Positions 1 to 7,598 of a stretch of DNA of 14,510 nt are shown here, in pieces. Below the pieces are notes generated by a model. That model saw only the letters and a program-made list of their open reading frames with translations, did not search any database and was not told the DNA's origin. Made by a program: the position numbers and the translations under genes. Within the stretch, counting starts at the first letter, position 1; each line of letters opens with the position of its first letter. This DNA comes from Kiritimatiellales bacterium (GTDB lineage: Bacteria > Verrucomicrobiota > Kiritimatiellia > Kiritimatiellales > Pontiellaceae), in assembly GCA_030630445.1 (NCBI GenBank), contig DAOVNC010000039.1:1-14510 (forward strand), read 5' to 3'.

Positions 1-3000
1 AGCCCCTACCTAGCCTGGTTGACGCTGGTGGTTCCGCACCTGCTGCTGTTTGCCATGCTCTTCATGGCGGGCCGACGGCGCGGGCTGGGCAACCGGTCGG
101 CTTCGGGAAGAGCGGGCTTTGTGGATCTTCGGGTACTTGGAATCGTGCTGGCAACGCTGGTCGCGGCCGCGGGTGCCATGTCGGCCCACTCGCCGCAGGA
201 GCTGGAGTTTCAGATTCCGCCGCCGCTTGCGGAGAGGGTGAATCTACAGGTGGAGATCCCAGATTTCGAAACCGAAAAGCGGGTGAACGTCCGTGTGCAT
301 ATGGACCTGGAACTAACGGCGGAGAAGGGCGACGTCTTTCGCCTGCTCGGCCCAGGATTTATCCTGACGAACTACGACCTCTCCTCGCGTCGTCTCAGTG
401 TGGCCGTGGACCAGAATGGCAGCGCGCTGCGGATCGATCGCGATGGCGACTATAAGGTGTCGCTCGACTATCTGGTGGCGGCCGAATATTCAAACGGCGA
501 ATGGGTGGCGAACCTATGGATTCCCGCCGCCCTGGAAAACAAGGCGCAGATCCAGTTGCCGGTCGAGGGCTGGACCCTCCACTCTGCGGAGGCCGTGCGG
601 ATCCGGCAGGACGGTACCGATGCGGAGGTGTTGTTTGGAAATCAATCGCGCCGATGCACGTTGCGCTGGAAACCCGAAGAACGGAAAACAGACAAGGAAC
701 AGTCCCGGTTTTTTTGCGACCTCAACACACTGGCCGATTTCCGTCCGGGCATGGTCAGCCTGCGGCACGATGTCCTGTTCAATATTGCCCAGGGCGAACT
801 CCAGAACCTGGAGTTCGATGTTCCCGAAGGAATGAGCATTACCGAAGTGCATGGAAAAGGGATCGGCACATGGCGGTATGATCCGGAATCCGGATTGCTC
901 GAAGTGGTTCTTGCGGCTCCGGCAACCGAATCCTATCGCATGCAGATCGGTGCCCAGATTGCCCGGGAAAAACTGCCGCACCAAACCGTCGTTAAAGGGG
1001 TCGCCGTGAGGAACGCGGTCATGCAACGGGGCGTGATCGCCCTCGCATCCTCGGATGCCGTGCAGATCGATGTGGAGTCCGTCGAGGATCTGAGCGGCAT
1101 TAATATCGGCGATGCCGTCCGGTTGCTGGGCGGATCGAAGGAATCGTCCATCAAGCGCGCCTTCCGTTATAACCGCATGCCGTTCGCTGTCCGCGTGGCG
1201 GCCGACAAGGTGCTGCCGGAACTGCGGCTCTCCGAACAGACCAGCCTGGATGTGGCCACCGAACAGGTGAGACTCACCAGCCGCCTGAACGTAACCGTAA
1301 GCAAATCCGGAATCTTTGCGTTGCGCATCCGCATCCCGGAAGGCTTCGATGTCGATTCGCTTAGCGGCGAAGCCGTCAGCCATTGGGACGAAGTAAACAA
1401 CGGAACCCGCGAATTGGTGGTGAACTTTGCCAAGCAGATCACCGGGTCGATTTCATTGAATCTGGTGCTCAGCCGGTCCGGCAGCGATCTTGAGGCCGAA
1501 TTCAGCGTGCCGCGCATCCGGATGGACGGCGTCCTGAAGCATGCCGGAACCCTCGTGGTTACGATGGAGCGCGGCATCAGGATTTCTCCCGCCGCCCGCG
1601 ATGGGGTAAGCGAAATCAGCCCGCGCGAACTGGGAATTCGGCAAGAGGGATGCCTCGCCTACCGCCTGCTGCGTCCCGACTGGAGCATTCAACTGCAATC
1701 CGAAGTGATGGCGCCGAAGATAAAAGCCGAAGTGCTGCAGCGGGTGGATCTGTCGGAAGGCCTGTTGAAAGTCCGTTGCTATCTACAGTACGACATTGAA
1801 CATGCCGGCGTGAAAACCTTCCGGCTCCAGCCACCCAGCCCGGAGCTGGCGCTGGTGGTTTCCGGTCGCAATATTTCGCGGGTGCGGAAAATCGACGAAG
1901 AGAAGGGCATCTGGGAGGTCGAACTCCACGGAAAGGTCGACCGCTACGGGATGGAGGTGGCGTATCAGCTTCCGTTCGCCCACGACAAATCGGAACTATC
2001 CATTCGTCCGCTGCAAGTGCTCGGAACGGATAGCCAGAAAGGATACATCGCGATCCTCTCCAGCGGACGCCTGCAGGTAAAACCCTCCGGCATTTCCGAT
2101 TTTCTCCGGACGGAGGATGCCCGCAGCATTCCGCGCCGCTTCGGTGCCGGAGACCTTTCCGCCTCCGTGTTGTGCTACCGCACCACCGAAAGCGACTATG
2201 ACCTGAAACTGAACGTGATCCGCCACGCCGCGGCCGAAGTGCTGCCTGCGCAGGTCAAATCGGTCCGGATCGACTCGGTCATCACCAAGGACGACCAGTC
2301 GCTCAACAACATGAAAATGGAACTCGAGCCGGGGTCGCTGCGTTTTCTCGAAATGCACCTTCCCGAAGGATCGGAAATCTGGTCGGTTTTCGTGAACGAA
2401 ACGGCGGTCCGCCCCTTGGTGGAAGACGGGCTATACCTGATTCCGGTTGAACCCGGAGCCGGCAGCACCGCATCGGTTGAAGTGATGTATGCCCAGGCCC
2501 GGAAACGTTCGCTGTTTGGACGCAAGCATTCCTTCTCCGGACCGAAATTCAAGCTGCCATTAACGGATGTCCGCTGGACCTTCTACGCGCCGGATGGATA
2601 TCGCTACCATCGGTTCGATGGAACCATGCAGTATCGCGATCCTGCGGAGTATGCCGCGGGATCCGTCGCCGCCTCCGGCGAATTCGACGCGCAGGTCTAT
2701 TCCGCGTACAACACGAGCAACTTCCAGCTTTTCGGGGACAACGCGCGAAAGAATATCGAGAAGGGGAACGACTACATGGAAAGCGGAAACCAGCGCGGTG
2801 CCCGCCAGGCCTTCCAGAAGGCCATCGCCTTTTCCCAGGGACAGCAGGCGCTGAACGAGGACGCCCGGGTGCAGTACCGCAATCTGGTCAGGCAGCAAGG
2901 CGTGGTGGGATTGGTGAATCGCCGCAACCAGTTGAAGCTGTCGTTGAACCAGATGGATGGGGATGACGGATTGGTCCAGGGCAACATCCAGTGGTCCAAT

Positions 3001-3318
3001 GCAGACGTCCAGAAACTCCAGGCACAACTGGGCGAAAAGGAAAGCAGCGCGCTTAGCGAACTGGCGGAAAAGATGCTCGATCAGCAACAGGCCGCATCGG
3101 GCGAAGTCCACCCCATTCGCGTGGTGATGGCCCGGCAGGGATCGGTGCTTGTTTTCGAGCGCAGGTTGCAATTGCAAGCCGACGCCGAAATGCAGGTCGA
3201 GTTCCGTTCCGCCCGCACCTCCGGCAGCCGCTCCCTCCAGATCGTCGCCATCCTCCTCGCCGCCGGAATCATCCTCCTTTCCGGCCGTCGCATCGCAGAG
3301 CCGCGTCGCGCGGCATAG
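1..3318 (+). CDS. Large membrane-anchored protein of unknown function, 5' end outside the window
   Basis: The frame is open from the first base, so the true start lies upstream; the first start-like codon inside the window is a TTG at 19. I do not recognise a named family. Numbered from that TTG, the visible protein (1099 aa) begins with a hydrophobic segment (about residues 1-17) and a second one at about 39-58 ending in a signal-peptide-like AGAMSA. A very long stretch follows that looks beta-rich, with alternating hydrophobic residues and recurring IPEG/LPEGSE-type turns. A single TPR-like helix pair lies at about 908-940 (GNDYMESGNQRGARQAFQKA), then a Gln-rich, coiled-coil-prone segment at about 994-1025, and a C-terminal membrane helix at about 1072-1090 followed by a basic tail. 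This suggests an envelope protein with a large extracytoplasmic beta-sandwich part. No terminator is seen after the stop. Confidence 0.85.
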   Translation, partial: SPYLAWLTLVVPHLLLFAMLFMAGRRRGLGNRSASGRAGFVDLRVLGIVLATLVAAAGAMSAHSPQELEFQIPPPLAERVNLQVEIPDFETEKRVNVRVHMDLELTAEKGDVFRLLGPGFILTNYDLSSRRLSVAVDQNGSALRIDRDGDYKVSLDYLVAAEYSNGEWVANLWIPAALENKAQIQLPVEGWTLHSAEAVRIRQDGTDAEVLFGNQSRRCTLRWKPEERKTDKEQSRFFCDLNTLADFRPGMVSLRHDVLFNIAQGELQNLEFDVPEGMSITEVHGKGIGTWRYDPESGLLEVVLAAPATESYRMQIGAQIAREKLPHQTVVKGVAVRNAVMQRGVIALASSDAVQIDVESVEDLSGINIGDAVRLLGGSKESSIKRAFRYNRMPFAVRVAADKVLPELRLSEQTSLDVATEQVRLTSRLNVTVSKSGIFALRIRIPEGFDVDSLSGEAVSHWDEVNNGTRELVVNFAKQITGSISLNLVLSRSGSDLEAEFSVPRIRMDGVLKHAGTLVVTMERGIRISPAARDGVSEISPRELGIRQEGCLAYRLLRPDWSIQLQSEVMAPKIKAEVLQRVDLSEGLLKVRCYLQYDIEHAGVKTFRLQPPSPELALVVSGRNISRVRKIDEEKGIWEVELHGKVDRYGMEVAYQLPFAHDKSELSIRPLQVLGTDSQKGYIAILSSGRLQVKPSGISDFLRTEDARSIPRRFGAGDLSASVLCYRTTESDYDLKLNVIRHAAAEVLPAQVKSVRIDSVITKDDQSLNNMKMELEPGSLRFLEMHLPEGSEIWSVFVNETAVRPLVEDGLYLIPVEPGAGSTASVEVMYAQARKRSLFGRKHSFSGPKFKLPLTDVRWTFYAPDGYRYHRFDGTMQYRDPAEYAAGSVAASGEFDAQVYSAYNTSNFQLFGDNARKNIEKGNDYMESGNQRGARQAFQKAIAFSQGQQALNEDARVQYRNLVRQQGVVGLVNRRNQLKLSLNQMDGDDGLVQGNIQWSNADVQKLQAQLGEKESSALSELAEKMLDQQQAASGEVHPIRVVMARQGSVLVFERRLQLQADAEMQVEFRSARTSGSRSLQIVAILLAAGIILLSGRRIAEPRRAA

Positions 3319-3420
3319 TGTTTTTATGAGAGATCTCGCCCAGCATGGAGTCGCCAAAGCAATGTTCCTTACTGGCGCATGCGTGAAGCAGGGAAAATAG
3401 GCAACATAACAGCTACAACA

Positions 3421-3462
3421 ACAATCTCGTTGTGCAACAAATTGGTTGCGCAACGAGATTGT
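3421..3462. repeat. 18-bp inverted repeat, possible operator or cruciform
   Basis: The arms 3421-3438 and 3445-3462 are complementary over 18 bp with one G:T-type mismatch, around a 6-base loop (AAATTG). Each arm also ends in a 10-bp palindrome or near-palindrome (GTTGTGCAAC, GTTGCGCAAC), so the site is two nested dyads. No T run follows, so it is a poor intrinsic terminator. It ends 25 bases before the ATG of the small ORF at 3488, which is where a promoter operator could sit. It could equally be a REP-like element; no second copy occurs in the window. Confidence 0.6.
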
Positions 3463-3487
3463 GTTCATGTTGATGCGGAGGTAGCCC

Positions 3488-3589
3488 ATGAAGTTAAAAA
3501 TTGGAGCCCCCGTATTTGGAGATAACTTTTATCCTGTAGCCATTAGGCACCTCGAGAAGAGAAGACAGAATAATTTAGTGGCAAAATAA
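3488..3589 (+). pseudogene. 33-codon ORF, possible 5' remnant of an AAA/archaeal-type ATPase gene
   Basis: A near-perfect Shine-Dalgarno sequence, GGAGGT (3477-3482), lies five bases before this ATG, and the frame runs 33 codons to a TAA at 3587. The peptide begins MKLKIGAPVFGDNFYPV. This resembles, from memory, the start of ATP-binding proteins that open with K-I-G-x-P-V-x-G-D-x-F-(F/Y) just before a GRExE motif and the P-loop. The expected GRE motif and Walker A are absent, so I infer a truncated or decayed gene whose translation start survived. The inverted repeat at 3421-3462 could be its former operator. It could also be a genuine small peptide gene or chance. Confidence 0.3.
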
Positions 3590-3700
3590 TTTTTTCGATC
3601 CACCGAAAACAGTCCCTTCAAGAATCATTCTGCCTAAAAATGTAGGGATTGCAGTGCAGGATGCGGCTACAGTTTTCTTGATATGCTCTAGCCCGATGGT

Positions 3701-6373
3701 TCAAAACTTTGCTTGGATCCGCTCCCAGCGCCTATCCTTTACCATAACGAAGGCGCAGGTTCCGCCACTCAGCTCCTCCCATAATTCCCCCACAAGGCGA
3801 TTTGGTTCAGCGGCCTGCCATCGGTCAGCCCCTTTGTATTCAACGACAAGGATGCGTCCGTCCGTCAGCTTGCAAACAAAGTCGGGAAAGAATCGTCCAG
3901 TCGCGGTCTGTAGAAAGAAGGAAGCGCCATTCTTTCGCACTAGATTTCGTACCCAAAACTCAACTTCGTCCTGATGGTCGAGCCAGCAGGCGCACTGATA
4001 CTCTTCGTTGGAATCAAAATCTCCCATGCGCGGGTAGTAGTGTTTCTCAAAAACGTAATCACCATACTGTCCATCATCATCGCGATCAGGGGCGTAGGCA
4101 TCTGGATGAAATTCAAAATGGTATTCCGATCCGACCCGCACGCGCTCGTCCTTCCCCTCGCCGAAAAGAAACTCGCCGCATGCGGTCTTTACCGCCTCCG
4201 TCCGCAACTCCGCCACATGGGCTTCGACCATATTTCTGAGCAGGAACTTTTGCCGGTTGGACCTCGCCAAATCAATGCCGTCTTTCTGCAATAGACTTGA
4301 AAGCCATCCTGCAACAAAGGCCCGTTTGCTCGCATGTGTGATGGATGGATCGTGAAGTTGTCGGCAGAACCATGCCGCGAGTTTTGCTTCGGTCCAATGT
4401 TCCGGTCGATAGGAAAGGCCGAGGTCGTGGGTGAGTTCGCGGGTGAAGCTGGTGCGTACCCGGCCTTGCTCTTCGTCGACATCGATTAAACCGCCCTCCG
4501 CAATCTTCAAGGATAGATTGAGCGTCTTCAGTTGATCTTCCGTTACCGACGCGTGGTAAAGCGGGAGTTCCCACGGATAGTCAATCGCTTCCGGTTCATC
4601 GAAAAGCCGTAATTCACCCTCGACGCATACTTCCATCTGTGGGACGAAAAACGCCTTGCCCCGCTCCGAAGGGGTATGGAAAATCCGTACCGCCTCGGTG
4701 CGGCTGGCCGCTCCCGCCTGTTCGATGGCCTCTCGGCTGGCATCCATTACCGCCGCCGCCTGCACCTCCTCGGTTTCCGCCGGGCTCATCGGCGCAGTGA
4801 TGGTTAGGGTCTTGGTTTTCTTGCTCCACCTGAGCTTCTTCTTGGTCGCTGGCGATACCTTTGATACGTCCAACTCCTCTACGAGCTTTACTTCCACCGG
4901 GGTGATTTGGATGTGCCCGCCGCCGCGCTTGAAATCCAGCTTAGCCTGCTCTTGCTTCTTCGCTGAGACGAACTCCGCAGCTTCCTGCCGGTTGAAGCCG
5001 GATGCCTTCACCAGGCAATCCCGCAAAGTCTCCGCCGTTTCTCCAAAATCCTTTGACACCACGTAGGCGTAGGAGCGGTTCAGTGCCTCGTTCTCCCGTT
5101 GGCAGGCCTGCGGCTGGCGCAGGATGCGGCCGAGCAACTGCTCCACCGCCGTTGCGCTCTTTACGCCCGCCATGCTCACCAATACATAGGCGAACGCGCA
5201 GTCCCAACCCTCGGCCAGCGCCTTTTGGGTGATGACATATTTCACCGGGCATTTTTCCGAAAAGATCCCACTTTCGTAGGTTTCCTCCAACGCTTCCAAC
5301 CCGCGTTCGCTACCGGTGGCGATGACGATTTCCTCCTCGGGAACGTTATGATTTTCGATCAGCTCCCGTTTCACCCACTCCGCGTGGCGGGTCTCTCTCG
5401 TCGAGGATTTTGGCTCCGACTGGATCAAGATCAACGGGCGCAGATAGGGCGCACCCGCTACGTGTTCCCGTGTGGCAAGAATGCCGAGTTGTTCGCGCTG
5501 ACCGAGCGCCAGGGCAAGACACCGCTGTTCATCCGGTTCGGTTTCAAGCTGGATCGGAAGCTTGATCATTTCCTCGATCTTCAGCTCCACCGCTGAAACG
5601 GAATGCAGCACGTTGCTCGGTGTCCTTATAGTATCCGGTGTGGCGGTCAGCTCCATGATCCCCGAAGGTTTGAATTTCGCGAGGGTGTCGAAGGCCAGTT
5701 CGGTGCGGCTGTTGTGCGCCTCGTCCACGATGATGAAGGGTCGCCGCAGGCGCAGGACATTGGCGAGAGAGTAAGGCACCGTCTGCTCATCGCCATTTTT
5801 GAGCAACTCCGCCCGTTGTTCCGCGTTAAGATCATCGAAGAGGTGCATCAGCGCTCCGCTGCTTTCGTAGACCTTGCGGATCTCCTCGTCGCCCACCTGG
5901 AACGCCTGCCGGGTGGCCACGATGACCACCGTGCTTGTCTCCAGAGTCGAGCGGGTTAGCGCTTTTGCTTCGTCCAGATCAATCACCGTCACCGGCCCCG
6001 CTTCGCGCAGAGCCGCGTGGTAGGGGTGGTCGATTCGGCGCAGCCCGGCGAGCGTTTGATTCCGAATCGCCTTCGAGGGCACCAGCCAGAGGATCACGCT
6101 GTGCTCGATATGCAGCAAACGGTTGTTCACCAGAGCCACGCTCTTTGCCGCGAGATAGGTCTTTCCGCCGCCGGTCGGCACGCGCAGGCAGAAATAGGGC
6201 ATTTCCTCCGGAAATCCACACAATGGGGTAAAGTCTGACTTCCGGCCCCACAGCTCCTTGGTCGTCTCCTGAAAGGCATAGTCCGCATTGCCCATCTGTT
6301 GGCAGGTGTGGAAATAGTGCTCCACGCTGGCCAGTGCGCCCTGCTGGTATTTTTTCGGGATGAATGTGCTCAT
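3701..6373 (-). CDS. res: Type III restriction enzyme, Res (helicase-nuclease) subunit
   Basis: This 890-aa protein has the full layout of a type III restriction subunit. It shows Walker A PTGGGKT at 66-72, a DEAH box at 217-220, motif III ELTATP at 241-246, and a motif VI-like AVEQLLGRILRQP in the second RecA-like domain. A C-terminal PD-(D/E)XK nuclease is also present: PD at 830-831 and E-Y-K at 845-847. In this family Res uses ATP to move or signal along DNA and cuts about 25 bp from an unmodified site, in complex with Mod. All key motifs are intact and the length is normal. The gene is the last of three on the minus strand (mod, abi, res). The ATG at 6373 fits the family N-terminus, which starts just ahead of the helicase core. 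No strong SD lies directly before it. Confidence 0.93.
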   Translation of the reverse strand: MSTFIPKKYQQGALASVEHYFHTCQQMGNADYAFQETTKELWGRKSDFTPLCGFPEEMPYFCLRVPTGGGKTYLAAKSVALVNNRLLHIEHSVILWLVPSKAIRNQTLAGLRRIDHPYHAALREAGPVTVIDLDEAKALTRSTLETSTVVIVATRQAFQVGDEEIRKVYESSGALMHLFDDLNAEQRAELLKNGDEQTVPYSLANVLRLRRPFIIVDEAHNSRTELAFDTLAKFKPSGIMELTATPDTIRTPSNVLHSVSAVELKIEEMIKLPIQLETEPDEQRCLALALGQREQLGILATREHVAGAPYLRPLILIQSEPKSSTRETRHAEWVKRELIENHNVPEEEIVIATGSERGLEALEETYESGIFSEKCPVKYVITQKALAEGWDCAFAYVLVSMAGVKSATAVEQLLGRILRQPQACQRENEALNRSYAYVVSKDFGETAETLRDCLVKASGFNRQEAAEFVSAKKQEQAKLDFKRGGGHIQITPVEVKLVEELDVSKVSPATKKKLRWSKKTKTLTITAPMSPAETEEVQAAAVMDASREAIEQAGAASRTEAVRIFHTPSERGKAFFVPQMEVCVEGELRLFDEPEAIDYPWELPLYHASVTEDQLKTLNLSLKIAEGGLIDVDEEQGRVRTSFTRELTHDLGLSYRPEHWTEAKLAAWFCRQLHDPSITHASKRAFVAGWLSSLLQKDGIDLARSNRQKFLLRNMVEAHVAELRTEAVKTACGEFLFGEGKDERVRVGSEYHFEFHPDAYAPDRDDDGQYGDYVFEKHYYPRMGDFDSNEEYQCACWLDHQDEVEFWVRNLVRKNGASFFLQTATGRFFPDFVCKLTDGRILVVEYKGADRWQAAEPNRLVGELWEELSGGTCAFVMVKDRRWERIQAKF

Positions 6374-6418
6374 ATCGGTTGGATTTCCGGTTTGTCCTTA
6401 AAAGGGGTCGATTTTGTC

Positions 6419-6481
6419 TTAGGTTTCGGGCGGATAGAGAGGCGGCGTCGCAAGTTGTTTGTTATGAGTATATTGCATCAT
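6419..6481 (-). CDS. Possible 20-aa leader peptide upstream of res
   Basis: In the gap between abi and res, an AAGGAG sequence lies four bases before a double ATG (6481 and 6478). It opens a 20-codon, proline-rich frame (PPLYPPET) that stops at 6419, 45 bases before the res start. It is the best ribosome-binding site in this gap, better than the one for res itself. It could be a leader peptide that carries ribosomes toward res, or the remains of a longer gene: another frame here runs into the TGA that overlaps the res ATG (ATGA). I recognise no homologue, and chance is possible. Confidence 0.22.
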   Translation of the reverse strand: MMQYTHNKQLATPPLYPPET

Positions 6482-6563
6482 AAAACTCCTTTTGTCTTAA
6501 ACCCCCGGTGTTTTTCCTTAGCCGTTCCTTCCGTTGTAAAAGGTTTTTCGATATCGTGTTCAT
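6462..6563 (-). CDS. Possible 33-aa small protein coupled to the abi stop codon
   Basis: The stop of the abi gene and an ATG overlap as TAATG (6565-6561), a classic arrangement for reinitiation. The frame continues for 33 codons to a TAA at 6462. The peptide is strongly basic and polar (NLLQRKERLRKNTGGLRQK) with a C-terminal FYDAIYS, and has no hydrophobic segment. A weak AAAGGGAAA sequence lies just upstream inside abi. A short basic protein directly behind a HEPN-type Abi toxin could be an accessory factor or a fragment of a longer gene; I do not recognise it. The overlap is the main support. Confidence 0.25.
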   Translation of the reverse strand: MNTISKNLLQRKERLRKNTGGLRQKEFYDAIYS

Positions 6564-7465
6564 TACAGTTTCCCTTTCTGCCAGAGCGGGCGCATTTCCC
6601 AGTCGGCAGGGAAGCCCATGTGTTGGGTTACGGGATAGGTTTGCGCATGCAATAGGGCGCGGAGCCGGTGGCTCCAATGGTTTTCGGGTTCTACAATGTT
6701 TACAATGTGGGCCAGCATGGCGAGGGTGTTGTAGATACGTCGATCTTCAGACGGATTCAGGCTTGTTACCAATGCGGTGGGTTGGTGGTGCGGGAGTGCG
6801 AGCGTGATGGTGAAGCGGCGATTCCAAAGTCTGGAATGGTGGGCGCACAGGTTGCGGACATAGACGGCATGTAGCAACAGCGATTTCATCGTATGTGGTG
6901 CTAGCCCATACTCCGCCGCAAGAGTTTTCCTCACCCGGGCGGCCTTTATGTTTTCATAGAACCGGCTCAACAGTCCGAACGACATAACTTCGCAGGCGGC
7001 CCAGATCGGCGGGCGCTGCAGGTTGTATTCGTCGTGGTAGTGCTTCACAAAAATTTCCTTGCTGCGTCGCAGCTCCTCATCGAGCGTGGCCAGTCCTTTG
7101 GTGTGCCGATAGCGATTATAAAAGAAGGCCGGGTCTTCATAGGAAAAGACACCATAGGTATGCGCTAAGGTGTAAGCCACATTGGTCCGCACGGAAATTT
7201 CCAATCGTTTCACCCCTTCCATAACCAGCAGGCGCAACCGGCGGTCAAAACAGTAGAGCCCCCACAGATTGTCGAAAGAGGTTCCGGCGATAAACTGATC
7301 GGGGTTTCCCGGAGTTGTGAAGGCAAAGCGATAGGCCGACAGCCGGTAATAGTTGTGATGGCGCAAGCAGTGTTCCGCAAAGGCTTCATCGGGTATCAGC
7401 AAGCCGCGCCCCTTCAGGATCTCCACTTGCTCGGCGTAGGATTTCGGCGGTTTGTTAAAGGGCAT
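6563..7465 (-). CDS. Abi_2 (AbiD/AbiF) family abortive-infection protein, HEPN type
   Basis: The 300-aa protein fits the Abi_2 family in length and motifs. The N-terminal part has KPPKSYAEQVEILKGRGLLI, then YYRLSAYRFAF and FDRRLRLLVMEGVKRLEISVR. Near the C-terminus it carries RNLCAHHSRLWN, whose R-x4-H core matches the HEPN ribonuclease motif, and it ends with the family's MGFPADW signature. Members of this family stop growth or translation on phage infection, probably by cutting RNA. The ATG at 7465 has a GGGGGA ribosome-binding site four bases upstream. The gene sits between mod and res on the same strand, so it is probably cotranscribed with the restriction system and may act when restriction fails. 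Relatives are often preceded by a structured abiF RNA; the short space upstream could be tested for one, but I see no clear fold. Confidence 0.9.
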   Translation of the reverse strand: MPFNKPPKSYAEQVEILKGRGLLIPDEAFAEHCLRHHNYYRLSAYRFAFTTPGNPDQFIAGTSFDNLWGLYCFDRRLRLLVMEGVKRLEISVRTNVAYTLAHTYGVFSYEDPAFFYNRYRHTKGLATLDEELRRSKEIFVKHYHDEYNLQRPPIWAACEVMSFGLLSRFYENIKAARVRKTLAAEYGLAPHTMKSLLLHAVYVRNLCAHHSRLWNRRFTITLALPHHQPTALVTSLNPSEDRRIYNTLAMLAHIVNIVEPENHWSHRLRALLHAQTYPVTQHMGFPADWEMRPLWQKGKL

Positions 7466-7598
7466 GCAATCCCCCGAGAAAAAAGTAGCCCACCGATTTG
7501 AGCATCTCCGAAGAGCTAGGCTTGGCAGGCATTGTTGATTCGGAAGCTACCACGCATTGCGCGGTTGTCAACATCTTATCTGGTAAATACTCGTGCAT
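7455..7598 (-). CDS. Possible 47-aa small protein linking mod and abi
   Basis: The mod stop and this ATG overlap as TGATG (7600-7596). The 47-codon frame spans the entire mod-abi gap and ends at 7455, 11 bases inside abi, so it touches both neighbours. A GAGGT lies upstream, but with short spacing. The peptide starts MHEYLPDKML, has a serine/methionine-rich middle, and ends with a fairly hydrophobic SVGYFFLGGLHAL. I recognise no family. Open frames of this length are not rare by chance, but the double overlap is what a coupled gene would show. The alternative is untranslated DNA: the same stretch contains a TTGACA at 7571-7566 that could be a promoter for abi. Confidence 0.28.
   Translation of the reverse strand: MHEYLPDKMLTTAQCVVASESTMPAKPSSSEMLKSVGYFFLGGLHAL

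Larger units (their letters stand above)
3319..3700. other. Intergenic region between two convergent genes
   Basis: This 382-bp stretch separates the end of the large envelope protein from the end of the restriction helicase on the other strand. It holds an 18-bp inverted repeat and a short ORF with a strong ribosome-binding site, both listed separately. The rest (3319-3420 and 3590-3700) shows no recognisable gene, no RNA gene and no convincing terminator with a T run. The region is more AT-rich than its surroundings, which fits decayed or foreign DNA. Confidence 0.6.

Noticed and set aside
3326..3400. 24-codon ORF just after the envelope protein gene
   Set aside because: No ribosome-binding site, no recognisable sequence and a length fully expected by chance.
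3421..3462. Intrinsic terminator for the envelope protein gene
   Set aside because: The stem is strong but no T run follows and it lies over 100 bases beyond the stop codon.
2560..3489. Long minus-strand open frame opposite the large envelope protein, plus similar antisense frames at 514-1383, 9359-10048 and 13243-14232
   Set aside because: They lie opposite well-supported genes, have no family motifs and show composition expected from reading the complement of GC-rich codons.
7544..7571. Promoter for abi on the minus strand (TTGACA, 16 bases, TAGCTT)
   Set aside because: The -35 is perfect but the -10 matches only half the consensus, and the gene is placed for readthrough from mod; kept only as a possibility.
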